Below, piece after piece: positions 37,431-45,702 of a DNA stretch of 64,000 nt (positions are counted from its first letter, which is position 1; every line of letters begins with the position of its first letter). The position numbers were made by a program, and so were the translations under genes. The DNA comes from Acidimicrobiia bacterium. GTDB lineage: Bacteria > Actinomycetota > Acidimicrobiia > IMCC26256 > JAMXLJ01. The stretch covers positions 1-64,000 of the forward strand of contig DASRES010000090.1 in the NCBI GenBank assembly GCA_035651955.1. Reading direction: 5' to 3'. The notes beneath the pieces were generated by a model. The model had not been told where the DNA came from and searched no databases. It was given only the letters and a program-made list of their open reading frames with translations.

Positions 37431-37581
37431 CGAGCGAGCCGTGAGGCGAGCGGAAGCGAGGGCCCGAGCGGCCCGGCCCGTCGGGCCGAGAGCGGGAGAC
37501 GTCGTAGCGAGCGAGCCGTGAGGCGAGCGGAAGCGAGGGCCCGAGCGGCCCGGCCCGTCGGGCCGAGAGCGGGAGACGTGG
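37428..37581 (+). repeat. 77-bp unit repeated twice in tandem between rimI and tsaD
   Basis: Copies 37428-37504 and 37505-37581 are identical at 76 of 77 positions; the only difference is C at 37503 against G at 37580. Each begins with TAG, the rimI stop in copy 1, and has GCGAGCGGAAGCGAG followed by the palindromic CGGCCCGTCGGGCCG and GCGGGAGACGT. The unit is the clearest member of a GCGAGCG-type intergenic family in this window. No reading frame is supported. Confidence 0.95.
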
Positions 37582-37588
37582 TGAAGCG

Positions 37589-38584
37589 GTGAAGGTACTC
37601 GGCATCGAGACGAGCTGCGACGAGACCGCGGCCGCGGTCGTCGAGGACGGTCGCGACGTGCTGTCGTCGGTCGTGTCGAGCCAGGTCGACCTGCACGCGC
37701 GCTTCGGCGGCGTGGTGCCCGAGATCGCGAGCCGCGCGCACGTCGAGCTCGTCAACCCCGTCGTCGCGGAGGCGCTCGTCGAGGCGGGCACCGAGGTCGG
37801 CGACCTCGACGCGGTCGCCGCGTGCCACGGACCGGGCCTGGCCGGCGCGCTGCTCGTCGGTGTGAGCGCGGCGAAGGCGATCGCGCTCGTCGCCGACGTG
37901 CCGTACGTCGGCGTCAATCATCTCGAGGCGCACCTGCGCGCGGCGTGGCTCGAGGAGCCCGACCTGAACCCGCCGATCGCGGTGCTCGTCGTGTCGGGTG
38001 GGCACACCATGGTCGTCGCGATGGACGACTTCGATCGCTATCGCGTCCTCGGGCAGACCGTCGACGACGCCGCGGGCGAGGCGTTCGACAAGGTCGCGCG
38101 GCTGCTCGGCCTCGGGTACCCGGGCGGGCCGGCGATCGACCGGGTCGCGGCCGAGGGCGATCCCGAAGCCGTCTCGTTCCCGCGCCCGATGATCGACGAC
38201 GCGTTCGGGTTCTCGTTCTCGGGGCTGAAGACCGCCGTCGTCAACCATGTGCGCCGTCATCCCGACGACGACGTGCGCGACGTCGCCGCCTCGTTCCAGG
38301 AGGCGGTCGTCGACGTGCTCGTCGCGAAGCTCCTCGCCGCCGCCGACGAGTGCGACGCGAAGGCGCTCGTCGTCGGGGGCGGCGTCGCGGCGAACTCCCG
38401 GCTGCGGGCCCGCCTGCTCGACGTGTCGACGGAGACCGGCTGGCCGGTGTGCCTCCCGAGCCTCGCGCTGTGCACCGACAACGCCGCCATGATCGCGGCG
38501 ACGGGCTACCGCCGCCTCGTGGAGGACGGGCCGACGCCGCTGTCCGCCGGGATCGATCCCAACCTGCCACTCACGGCCCGCTGA
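37589..38584 (+). CDS. tsaD: tRNA N6-adenosine threonylcarbamoyltransferase TsaD
   Basis: 331 residues, catalytic subunit of t6A formation. GIETSCDETAAAVVEDG, the metal motif NHLEAH (His111 and His115), VSGGHTMVVA and LGYPGGPAID are present, and LCTDNAAMIA closes the active site. GTG 37589 starts 7 bp after the tandem repeat, so the repeat may influence its expression relative to rimI. Confidence 0.96.
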   Translation: MKVLGIETSCDETAAAVVEDGRDVLSSVVSSQVDLHARFGGVVPEIASRAHVELVNPVVAEALVEAGTEVGDLDAVAACHGPGLAGALLVGVSAAKAIALVADVPYVGVNHLEAHLRAAWLEEPDLNPPIAVLVVSGGHTMVVAMDDFDRYRVLGQTVDDAAGEAFDKVARLLGLGYPGGPAIDRVAAEGDPEAVSFPRPMIDDAFGFSFSGLKTAVVNHVRRHPDDDVRDVAASFQEAVVDVLVAKLLAAADECDAKALVVGGGVAANSRLRARLLDVSTETGWPVCLPSLALCTDNAAMIAATGYRRLVEDGPTPLSAGIDPNLPLTAR

Positions 38585-38588
38585 CACC

Positions 38589-38617
38589 TTGCCGCACGCG
38601 GGGGCGGCTGCTACGTT
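38589..38617 (+). promoter_or_regulatory. Heat-shock-gene promoter of groES
   Basis: TTGCCG (38589-38594) and TACGTT (38612-38617) lie 17 bp apart. The predicted transcription start near 38624 falls at the left arm of the CIRCE element, the classical arrangement for HrcA repression. Confidence 0.7.
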
Positions 38618-38621
38618 GGCG

Positions 38622-38648
38622 TTAGCACTCGCCCCGCCCGAGTGCTAA
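38622..38648. promoter_or_regulatory. CIRCE operator (HrcA binding site)
   Basis: TTAGCACTC (38622-38630), a 9-bp spacer, then GAGTGCTAA (38640-38648): a perfect match to the CIRCE consensus. HrcA bound here represses chaperonin genes until heat shock. It stands about 78 bp before groES. hrcA itself is not in the window. Confidence 0.97.
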
Positions 38649-38726
38649 CCGGCGACGGGGCGACACTCCGGCACCACGCAACCCCGAACTGCACACCAGA
38701 ACGGCAACGCCCGAGGAGGCTCATCG

Positions 38727-39044
38727 ATGAAGCTGCAGCCGCTGGAGGACCGGATCGTCGTCCGGACCGCCGACGCGGAGGAGACCACGATCAGCGGGCT
38801 GGTCATCCCCGACACCGCGAAGGAGAAGCCGCAGCAGGGCGAGGTGCTCGCGGTCGGACCGGGCAAGCGCTCCGAGCAGACCGGCGAGATCATCCCGCTC
38901 GACATCGCGGTCGGCGACGTCGTCGTCTACTCGAAGTACGGCGGCACCGAGATCACGGTCGACGGCGAGGACCTGCTCATCCTGTCGAGCCGCGACGTGC
39001 TGGCCAAGACGAGCGCCGAGGCGGGCAAGAAGGCCAAGAAGTAG
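38727..39044 (+). CDS. groES: Co-chaperonin GroES
   Basis: 105 residues, slightly longer than the usual 94-100. [19 protein letters not shown], the mobile loop [13 protein letters not shown] that contacts GroEL, and [13 protein letters not shown] are conserved; the C-terminus ends in a Lys-rich KKAKK tail. AGGAGG precedes the ATG. groEL does not follow: hairpins and a convergent acyl-CoA synthetase gene do, so the chaperonin ring must be encoded elsewhere. Confidence 0.97.
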   Translation: MKLQPLEDRIVVRTADAEETTISGLVIPDTAKEKPQQGEVLAVGPGKRSEQTGEIIPLDIAVGDVVVYSKYGGTEITVDGEDLLILSSRDVLAKTSAEAGKKAKK

Positions 39045-39069
39045 GACCGGCTCCGAGCGGTCCCTCACG

Positions 39070-39097
39070 ACGGGCGGTGCCTCCGGGCGCCGCCCGT
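39070..39097 (+). terminator. Hairpin terminator after groES
   Basis: ACGGGCGGTGCC pairs with GGCGCCGCCCGT in a 12-bp stem with one G-U pair around a TCCG loop, 25 bases after the groES stop. It is followed by TTCC rather than a long T run. Its strength and position between convergent genes make it a likely bidirectional terminator. Confidence 0.7.
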
Positions 39098-39119
39098 TCC
39101 GCGTCCGGACGTCGTCCGG

Positions 39120-39139
39120 GGCGGTCCCGCGGGACCGCC
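39120..39139. terminator. Second perfect palindromic hairpin between groES and the synthetase gene
   Basis: GGCGGTCCCGCGGGACCGCC is a perfect 20-base palindrome, able to form an 8-bp stem with a 4-base loop on either strand. With the hairpin at 39070-39097 it separates convergent transcripts. Confidence 0.55.
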
Positions 39140-39155
39140 GAGCGCGGTCCGAACG

Positions 39156-39208
39156 CGATTCAGATTCCCTGGAGTACCCCCTGGCGGGACTCACGGGCAT
39201 CTGAATCG
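39156..39208. repeat. 10-bp inverted repeat near the end of the synthetase gene
   Basis: CGATTCAGAT (39156-39165) and ATCTGAATCG (39199-39208) are perfect inverted copies 33 bp apart, 31 bp from the 3' end of the convergent gene. The arms are A/T-richer than the surroundings. No gene lies here. It may be a transcript-end structure or a protein binding site. Confidence 0.5.
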
Positions 39209-39238
39209 AGCATCGGCGCGAGCCCCGTCGTGTCGGTG

Positions 39239-40873
39239 TCACTCGGGAGTGACACCGAGCTCCTCGAGCGCGGTGCGGCGGGCCCACGCGTAGTCCGCCT
39301 TGCCGTTGGGCCCGCGGGGGATCGCGTCGACGACGACGATCCGGCGGGGCTGCTTGAACGCGGCGAGGTGCTTGCGCACCGCCTGCTTCACGTCGTCGGC
39401 GTCGAGCGTGGTCCCGGCGCGCGCGGTCACGACCGCGGTGACCGCCTCGCCGAAGCGGTCGTCGGGCACGCCGACGACGAGCGCGTCCGCGACGCCGTCG
39501 TGCAGCTTCAACGCCTCCTCGACCTCCTCGGGGAAGACCTTCTCGCCCCCGGTGTTGATCGACACCGACCCGCGCCCGAGCAGCTCGACCGAGCCGTCCG
39601 CGGCGACGCGGGCCCAGTCGCCGGGGATCGAGTAGCGGACGCCGGCGAACGTGCGGAAGGTCGCCGCCGACTTGTCCGGGTCCTTGTAGTACCCGAGCGG
39701 CAGGGGGCCCGAGAGCGCGAGCAGGCCGATCTCGTCGGACCCGGGCTCGATCGCGCGGCCGTCCTCGGTGAGCACCTTCGTGTGCTCGCCGATCGTGAAG
39801 CGGGCCGTGCGCACCTCCGACCCCGACGCGGAGATCGACCCGGCGAAGCCGACGCCCTCGCTCGACCCGAGCGAGTCGAAGCACAGGAACGACCCGCGTT
39901 GCAGCAGCGCCTCCTTCACCGGCGCGCTCCACATGACGCCCGAGCTCACCATCAACCGCAGCGACGACAGCTCGTACGGCTCGCCCCGGGCCTCGGCCTC
40001 CTCGAGCGCGCGCACCATGGGCTTCGCGAACGCGTCGCCGACGATCGCCATCTGTGTCACGTGCTCCTGCTCGACGACGCGCCACAGCTCGTGCGCGTCG
40101 AAGTGACGCTGCTCGAGCGTGACGACCGTGCCGCCGAGGAGCATGGTCTGGACCGTCGTCATGAACCCGGTCCCGTGCATGAGCGGTGACGCGGGGACGT
40201 GCACGGGCGTCAGTCCCGACGACGCGACGCGTGCCGCGGCACCGCCGACGTCGCGGGGGTCGTCGGGGACGGCTTCGCCGACGAGCCCGAACGTCGCGGG
40301 TGCGAGCGCGTGGTACAGGTCCTCGTTGCGCCACATGACGCCCTTCGGCATCCCGGTCGTGCCGCCCGTGTAGAGGATGTAGAGCTCGTCACCGGTCCGC
40401 TCGACGCGCGGCATCGGGTCGTGCGACAGGATCGCGTCCTCGAAGCGGAGTGCGCCGTCGACGAGATCGCTGCCGTCGTCGACCTGGATCACCGCGCGCA
40501 GCTGCGGCAGGCGGTCGCGCACCTTCGCGACCTGCTCGCCGAGCGCGCCGTGGAACACGAGCACCTCGGCGTCCGCGTTGTCGAGGAGGTACTCCAGCTC
40601 GTCCTCGAGGTACCGGTAGTTCACGTTCACGTGCGCGGCGCGCAGCTTGAACGCCGCGTTGGTCGCCTCCATGTACTCGTTCGAGTTGTAGAGGTAGAGC
40701 GCGACCTTCGAGTCCGGCCCCAGTCCGAGGTCCGCGAACGCGGACGCCAGCCGTGCCGATCGCTCGTCGAGCTCGCACCACGTGACGCGGCGGTCGCCGT
40801 GGACGAGCGCGGGACGGTCGGGCAGCGCGTCCGCGATCGACTCCCAGCAGGACGCGAGGTTGAGACCCGGCAT
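39239..40873 (-). CDS. Acyl-CoA synthetase (AMP-forming, FadD-like)
   Basis: 544 residues of the ANL superfamily, activating a carboxylic acid to acyl-AMP and acyl-CoA. The adenylate P-loop YTGGTTGMPKGVMW, the LPLGYYKDPDKS and GDWARV A8-A region, and the hinge and C-terminal Lys motif RGPNGKADY are present; LGRGSVSINTGGEKV is the flexible linker. Close resemblance is to actinobacterial fatty or steroid acyl-CoA synthetases, but the chain specificity cannot be read. It is a single minus-strand gene next to the groES end, in a block not shared with the usual synteny. Confidence 0.92.
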   Translation of the reverse strand: MPGLNLASCWESIADALPDRPALVHGDRRVTWCELDERSARLASAFADLGLGPDSKVALYLYNSNEYMEATNAAFKLRAAHVNVNYRYLEDELEYLLDNADAEVLVFHGALGEQVAKVRDRLPQLRAVIQVDDGSDLVDGALRFEDAILSHDPMPRVERTGDELYILYTGGTTGMPKGVMWRNEDLYHALAPATFGLVGEAVPDDPRDVGGAAARVASSGLTPVHVPASPLMHGTGFMTTVQTMLLGGTVVTLEQRHFDAHELWRVVEQEHVTQMAIVGDAFAKPMVRALEEAEARGEPYELSSLRLMVSSGVMWSAPVKEALLQRGSFLCFDSLGSSEGVGFAGSISASGSEVRTARFTIGEHTKVLTEDGRAIEPGSDEIGLLALSGPLPLGYYKDPDKSAATFRTFAGVRYSIPGDWARVAADGSVELLGRGSVSINTGGEKVFPEEVEEALKLHDGVADALVVGVPDDRFGEAVTAVVTARAGTTLDADDVKQAVRKHLAAFKQPRRIVVVDAIPRGPNGKADYAWARRTALEELGVTPE

Positions 40874-40933
40874 GTGGACCCCCCGTGTTCGAGTCCGGGG
40901 AGTATGGCGCGCCGGGCCGTCGCGCGCGACCGC

Positions 40934-41881
40934 TCAGGCCGCGTTCGCCGAGTCCTCGTCCGCCATCACACGGTTGCGGCCGCCGAGCTTCGCCCGGTAC
41001 AGCGCGCCGTCGGCGCGCTCGAGCATCTCGGTGGACGTCTCGCCGCCCGGCCGCCAGCTCGCGACACCCGCGCTGATGGTGACGACCTGCGGGTCGGGTC
41101 GGCCCGCGTGCGGGACGCGCAGCTCCGCGATCGCCTCGCGCAACCGGTCCACGGCGGGGATCGCGCTGTCGAGGGTCTGGTCCGACAGCACGACGACGAA
41201 CTCCTCGCCGCCGTAGCGGTACGTCCCGTCACCGCTTCGGCAGTACGCGGCGAGCGTGCGCGCGACCTTGCGCAGCGCCTCGTCGCCCGCGAGGTGGCCG
41301 TACGTGTCGTTGTACGACTTGAAGTAGTCGAGGTCGAAGATCGCGACGCAGTAGCCGTGCCCGTAGCGCTCGGCCCGGTCGTGGATCGCGACGAGGTCCT
41401 CGTGCAGCCGCAGCCGGTTCCCGATCTGCGTCAGCGCGTCCGTACGAGCCAGCTGCTGGAGCTCGCCGTTGGCCTGCTCGAGCGCGGCCTGGAAGTCCTT
41501 CACCTGCTTGTGCAGGCCGGTCACGCGGTCCGCGGCGATCAGGCGCGTCTGCACGTCGAACGGGTCGAGCGGCTTCGTCAGGTAGTCGTCCGCGCCGGCC
41601 TGCATGCCGGCCACGACGTGCTCGCGCTCGCCGAGCGACGTCGCGAGGACGATGTAGGTGTATGTCCCGTGGTTGTCGTGACGGACGCGGCGGCACAGCT
41701 CGGGGCCGTCGAGGCCCGGCATCATCCAGTCGGTGATGAGCACGTCGAAGCGCGCGCCGGTGATGAGGTCCCAGGCCTCCTGACCGTCGGATGCCGTGAC
41801 GCACTCGTGACCGAGCCGTTCGACCGCGGCCTTCAGCACGAGGCGGCAGGTCGTGTCGTCGTCGGCGACCAGGACGCGCAT
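40934..41881 (-). CDS. Response regulator with diguanylate cyclase domain (REC-GGDEF)
   Basis: 315 residues. A receiver domain (RVLVADDDTTC, phospho-acceptor Asp51 in LITDWMMPG) is followed by a coiled coil near 120-145 and a GGDEF domain. The active-site motif is GGEEF at 224-228, so cyclic-di-GMP synthesis is expected. RSGD (215-218), exactly five residues before, is the RxxD product-inhibition site. It begins one base after the end of the hybrid kinase gene, which is its probable phosphodonor. The nearby PilB-like ATPase carries a cyclic-di-GMP-binding type domain. Confidence 0.95.
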   Translation of the reverse strand: MRVLVADDDTTCRLVLKAAVERLGHECVTASDGQEAWDLITGARFDVLITDWMMPGLDGPELCRRVRHDNHGTYTYIVLATSLGEREHVVAGMQAGADDYLTKPLDPFDVQTRLIAADRVTGLHKQVKDFQAALEQANGELQQLARTDALTQIGNRLRLHEDLVAIHDRAERYGHGYCVAIFDLDYFKSYNDTYGHLAGDEALRKVARTLAAYCRSGDGTYRYGGEEFVVVLSDQTLDSAIPAVDRLREAIAELRVPHAGRPDPQVVTISAGVASWRPGGETSTEMLERADGALYRAKLGGRNRVMADEDSANAA

Positions 41882-41882
41882 C

Positions 41883-44800
41883 TCAGCTCCTCGCGAGCTC
41901 CACGCCCAGGGCGTGGCGAACGTTGTCGAACTCCGTCTCGATCCGGTCGAGCAGCTCGCGCGCGCTGCCGAGCGCGGCGGCGCGTCCGAGGGCCTCGAGC
42001 TCGCGGCACAGCTCGGCCAAGCGCGTCGCGCCGATGTTGGCGCTCGCGCCCTTCACGGTGTGTGCGGCCCGCTCGACCGTGTGGGGGTCACCCTCGGCCA
42101 ACGCCGCGTGCAGCGTGTCGAGCTGCGCGCGCGCGTCGTTCGCGTACTCCTCGACGAGCAGCCTCAGCAGCTCGCCGTCGCCGCTGTCGAGGTCACGCAG
42201 CGTCGAGATGCGCGACGCGTCGAGGACGGGCGTGCCGTCGTCGTGCACGTCGTCGTCGTGCGGCGCGTCGTCGTCTTGCGGCGCCTCGGGCGCCGCGGGC
42301 GCGTCGTCCTGCACCACCTGGTCCCGGTCGTCCGCGATCCAGCGGCGCAGGGCCTGCTCGATCGCGTCGGCGCGCACGGGCTTGGTGATGTAGTCGTCCA
42401 TCCCGGCCTCGATGCACAGCTCGCGGTCGCCCTCCATCGCGGCGGCCGTCATCGCGATGACCGGGGTGTGCCGGCTCACACCTTCGCGGCGGCGCAGCTC
42501 GCGTGTCGCGTCGTACCCGTCCATCTCGGGCATCTGGCAGTCCATCAGGACCGCCGCGTAGCGCTTGTTGGCCAGCGCGGCGAGTGCCTCCCGGCCGTTG
42601 CCCGCGATGTCGACGCGGTACCCGAGCTTGTCGAGGATCCGCGACGCCACGAGCTGGTTCATGCTGTTGTCCTCGACGAGCAGGATCTGCGCGCCATCCG
42701 TGCGCGACGCCTCGCGCCGGCGGGGGTGACGCGCGGCCTGCTCCACGAGCGGTGCCGCGTCCGCGTTGATCCCGGTGACGATCAGGTTGAACAGCTCGGA
42801 CTGGCGGACCGGCTTCGTCAGGCACCCCGACAGGCCGTGTGCGCGCGCGGCGTCGCCGCCGAGTCGCTGCGCGGCCGAGCTGAGCAGGAACAGGCGCGCG
42901 TGCCGCAGGTCGGGATCGGCCATGATCGCGGACGCGAGCTGCAGCCCGTCCATCCGCGGCATGTTGAAGTCGAGGATGACGAGGTCGTACGCGCGGCCCT
43001 GCGCGGCCGCGGCCCGCAGCTCCTCCAGCGCGGCGACGCCGTCCTCCGCCTCGGCGGGCTCCATGCCCCACGAGCGGAGCTGCTGGCGGAGGATCAGCCG
43101 GTTCGTCGCGTTGTCGTCGACGACGAGCACGCGCAGCGAGCCGAGCTCCTGCACCGGGAACGTCGGACCGGCGCCGGCCTGCTTCGGCATGGTGAGCTCG
43201 AACCAGAACGTGCTGCCCGCGTCGACCTCGCTCTGCAACTGGAGCTCGCCGCCCATCATCTGGACGAGCTCCTTCGTGATCGCCAGGCCGAGGCCCGTGC
43301 CGCCGAAGCGGCGGGTCGTCGACGCGTCGGCCTGCGAGAACGGCTCGAACAGGCGTACCTGGTCGTCGGGCGCGATGCCGATGCCGGTGTCGCGGACCTC
43401 GAAGCGCAACCGCACGTCGTCGTCCGACTCCGCGATGCGGGTCACCTGCAGCACGACCTCACCGTCGGGCGTGAACTTCACCGCGTTCGACACGAGGTTC
43501 ACGAGGACCTGGCGCAGGCGGACTGGGTCGCCGCGCAGCGCGGTCGGCACGTCGGGCGCGCAGAACCCGATGAGCTCGATGTCCTTCGCGTTCGCGACGT
43601 CGCCGAGCAGCCCCGCGACGGTCTCGACGAGCAGCACGAGGTCGAGGTCGACCTCCTCGATCTCGACCTTGCCGGCCTCGATCTTCGAGAAGTCGAGGAT
43701 GTCGTTGATGATGCCGAGCAGTCCCTCCGCGGCGACCTGCACGCCGGCCGCGTACTCGCGCTGCTCGCCGTCGAGGCGGGTGTCGAGCAGCAGCTCGGTG
43801 AGGCCGATGACCGCGTTCATCGGCGTGCGGATCTCGTGGCTCATCGTCGCGAGGAACTGCGACTTCATCTGCGACGCTTCCATCGCCTGGTCACGCGCCG
43901 TCGCGAGCTCCTCCGCGGCGCGGTTGCGCTCGGTCACGTCGCGCACGTTGATGACCAGACCGCGCACGGTCTTGTCCTTCGTCAGGTTCGTCGCGGTGCC
44001 CTCGAGGTCGCGCCACGTCCCGTCACGGTGCCGCGCGCGATAGGCGACGTCGGCGGTCGTGCCCGGAACCTCGACGATCGGCGTCAGCTGCTCGGCCATG
44101 CGCTCGAGGTCGTTCGGGTGCACGAGCAGCGACGCGTCCGCGCCGACCGTCTCGTACGGCTCGTAGCCGAGGACGTTGCGCATCGACGGGCTCTGGTAGA
44201 GCGTCAGGCCCTCGAGGCTGACGACGGTGATCATGTCGGTCGAGTTGTGCACCAGCGTGCGGAACCGCTCGGACTCACGCTTCGCCGCGCGGCGGAGGAA
44301 GACGACGAGCACGATCGTGGCGAGGCCGCCGATCGACCCGAGGATGACGGCCATCGCGGCGAGCCGGCCCAACGCGGCGTGGGCGTCGACCGTGATCTGG
44401 TTGGCGGCGTCACCGGTGACGCTCGAGAGCTCGGCGCCCAGCACCCGGAGCTGCTGGAGGTCGGCCGCGTACTGCGGCGTGCCCTTCTGCACCGAGAGCA
44501 GGACCTCGCCGTGCTGCGTCAGCGTCTCGATCAGGCGTTGCTCGTGCTCGAGCTTGGCCCGCGCGTGCGCGCCGCTCACGGCGGGGATGCGGACGGTCTG
44601 CTCGGGGTTGCCGTTCGGCGACGGCACCTCGCCGCCGTGCAGCAGTGCCTGCGCGCTCTGGCGCAGGATCGCCGCGCTCTCGTCCGGGTCGGTCTGCACG
44701 CCGTCCGACTGCAGCACGAGGTCCTTGATGTAGCGCTCGACGAGCGTGCGCTGGCGCGTCGTCACGTTGACGAGCAGCGGCGTGTTGCGCTCGCGCTCCA

Positions 44801-44969
44801 GCGCGCCGACGACGTACCACATCATCGCGACGAGGAAGACGACGAGCGTGATGACGGAGCCGATGACGATCCGGTTCCGCCACAGCGCGTGCTTCAGCCG
44901 GTGCACGAGCCCCGCCTCGCCCGGCGCGGGCCGGCCCTTGGCGCGCAGCTCGGCGATCTGCCAGCTCAT
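41883..44969 (-). CDS. Hybrid sensor histidine kinase (PAS-HisKA-HATPase-REC-REC-HPt)
   Basis: 1028 residues from ATG 44969. Transmembrane helix at 34-56, an outer domain 57-198, a second helix near 199-222, PAS from about 232 (FRTLVHNSTDMITVV), HisKA with His378 (MSHEIRTPMN), HATPase (DTGIGIAPDD, GTGLGLAI), receiver Asp667, receiver Asp810 and a C-terminal HPt with His970 (AAHTVKGASANIG). The outer domain begins VNVTTRQRTLVERYIKDLVL, like the PilJ/NarX-type sensor helix. It overlaps the cupredoxin gene by four bases and the diguanylate cyclase follows at one base, so these three form one operon. The frame stays open upstream, but its start is set by this overlap. Confidence 0.94.
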   Translation of the reverse strand: MSWQIAELRAKGRPAPGEAGLVHRLKHALWRNRIVIGSVITLVVFLVAMMWYVVGALERERNTPLLVNVTTRQRTLVERYIKDLVLQSDGVQTDPDESAAILRQSAQALLHGGEVPSPNGNPEQTVRIPAVSGAHARAKLEHEQRLIETLTQHGEVLLSVQKGTPQYAADLQQLRVLGAELSSVTGDAANQITVDAHAALGRLAAMAVILGSIGGLATIVLVVFLRRAAKRESERFRTLVHNSTDMITVVSLEGLTLYQSPSMRNVLGYEPYETVGADASLLVHPNDLERMAEQLTPIVEVPGTTADVAYRARHRDGTWRDLEGTATNLTKDKTVRGLVINVRDVTERNRAAEELATARDQAMEASQMKSQFLATMSHEIRTPMNAVIGLTELLLDTRLDGEQREYAAGVQVAAEGLLGIINDILDFSKIEAGKVEIEEVDLDLVLLVETVAGLLGDVANAKDIELIGFCAPDVPTALRGDPVRLRQVLVNLVSNAVKFTPDGEVVLQVTRIAESDDDVRLRFEVRDTGIGIAPDDQVRLFEPFSQADASTTRRFGGTGLGLAITKELVQMMGGELQLQSEVDAGSTFWFELTMPKQAGAGPTFPVQELGSLRVLVVDDNATNRLILRQQLRSWGMEPAEAEDGVAALEELRAAAAQGRAYDLVILDFNMPRMDGLQLASAIMADPDLRHARLFLLSSAAQRLGGDAARAHGLSGCLTKPVRQSELFNLIVTGINADAAPLVEQAARHPRRREASRTDGAQILLVEDNSMNQLVASRILDKLGYRVDIAGNGREALAALANKRYAAVLMDCQMPEMDGYDATRELRRREGVSRHTPVIAMTAAAMEGDRELCIEAGMDDYITKPVRADAIEQALRRWIADDRDQVVQDDAPAAPEAPQDDDAPHDDDVHDDGTPVLDASRISTLRDLDSGDGELLRLLVEEYANDARAQLDTLHAALAEGDPHTVERAAHTVKGASANIGATRLAELCRELEALGRAAALGSARELLDRIETEFDNVRHALGVELARS

Positions 44970-45472
44970 GACCGCGGTCCCGACACGTCGAACTGCGTGT
45001 ACGTGCCGCCGAGGTAGTGGCCCTCGAGGTTGCAGTACGCGACGTAGTGGCCCGGAGGCAGGTCGAGCGTCAGGCGCGCGTGGCCGTCGAGCTTCACCTC
45101 GTCCACCTCGCCGACGGAGTGCAGCTGCGCGGACTGGTCGTTGACGGACAGCCCGTCGGGCCGCAGCGGCAACGCGTTCCCGGGCAGGTCCGTCCGTACG
45201 ACGTGGAACTCGTGGGTCGACGGCCCCGCGTTGGCGACGTCGAACGTCACCGAACCCGCGGGCACCGACGTACGCGACGGCTGCATGGCGAAGTCCCTGA
45301 TCCGGACGTCGACCACCGTGCCGGTCGCCTTCGACGAGGAGGAGCTGCAGCCCCCGGCGACGGCGACGACCGCCGCGACACCCAGTGCCGCGACGGCACG
45401 GCGTGCCGCCCGGGCGCGGCGCTCGGGCGCGCCGCCGGTCCCCGTTCTGCCCCTGCTCACGGTTCCCTGCAT
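44966..45472 (-). CDS. Cupredoxin-domain lipoprotein
   Basis: 168 residues. The N-terminus from ATG 45472 is long and basic, then VAALGVAAVVAVAGGC gives the lipoprotein Cys. The fold is type-1 copper: His87 (STHEFHV), Cys147 and His152 (YCNLEGHYLGG). The usual axial Met, five residues after the last His, is Thr157, so the copper site may be altered or the fold may only keep part of it. It is first in the operon with the kinase and the diguanylate cyclase, so it may sense or buffer copper or redox state for them; that link is inferred. Confidence 0.82.
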   Translation of the reverse strand: MQGTVSRGRTGTGGAPERRARAARRAVAALGVAAVVAVAGGCSSSSSKATGTVVDVRIRDFAMQPSRTSVPAGSVTFDVANAGPSTHEFHVVRTDLPGNALPLRPDGLSVNDQSAQLHSVGEVDEVKLDGHARLTLDLPPGHYVAYCNLEGHYLGGTYTQFDVSGPRS

Positions 45473-45499
45473 CGGCAGGACGCCGGCGTCGTTGAGCGA

Positions 45500-45516
45500 A
45501 ATGTCGGCGGAATGTC
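45500..45516 (-). promoter_or_regulatory. Direct repeats upstream of the cupredoxin-kinase operon
   Basis: GACATT occurs twice on the minus strand (AATGTC at 45500-45505 and 45511-45516 on plus), spaced 11 bp, one helical turn, about 30-45 bp before ATG 45472. Such spacing is common for response-regulator sites. No recognised binding consensus is claimed. Confidence 0.35.
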
Positions 45517-45540
45517 CGAATCGGCAGCGCTCGGGACCTC

Positions 45541-45566
45541 GGACCGGGCCGTTCCCGGCCCGGTCC
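45541..45566. promoter_or_regulatory. Perfect 10-bp hairpin in the divergent kinase/pilus gap
   Basis: GGACCGGGCC (45541-45550) and GGCCCGGTCC (45557-45566) form a perfect stem around GTTCCC. Its position in the 230-bp gap, about 137 bp before the pilus ATPase, could make it a leader hairpin or attenuator for that operon. It does not match the cyclic-di-GMP riboswitch core that I know. Confidence 0.45.
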
Positions 45567-45702
45567 CCTCTCAAGCGGACGGCCGACGCGCCGACGAACA
45601 GGTGACGGCTCGCTTCCCCGCTGCGGGGACGAGGGGATCGGACGGCGAGGCGATCGTGACCACCGGCTGCGCGGACCGCGCACACGACGAGATGGGACCG
45701 CT

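Noticed and set aside
37428-37581. CRISPR-like repeat
   Set aside because: Only two directly adjoining 77-bp copies without spacers; this is a tandem duplication.
41853-45017. Plus-strand open frame of about 1050 codons opposite the histidine kinase
   Set aside because: It is an antisense shadow in GC-rich DNA. The minus-strand product shows full kinase, receiver and HPt domains.
45473-45702. Cyclic-di-GMP riboswitch in front of pilB
   Set aside because: The gap has one simple hairpin but not the conserved two-stem core with its tetraloop and receptor.
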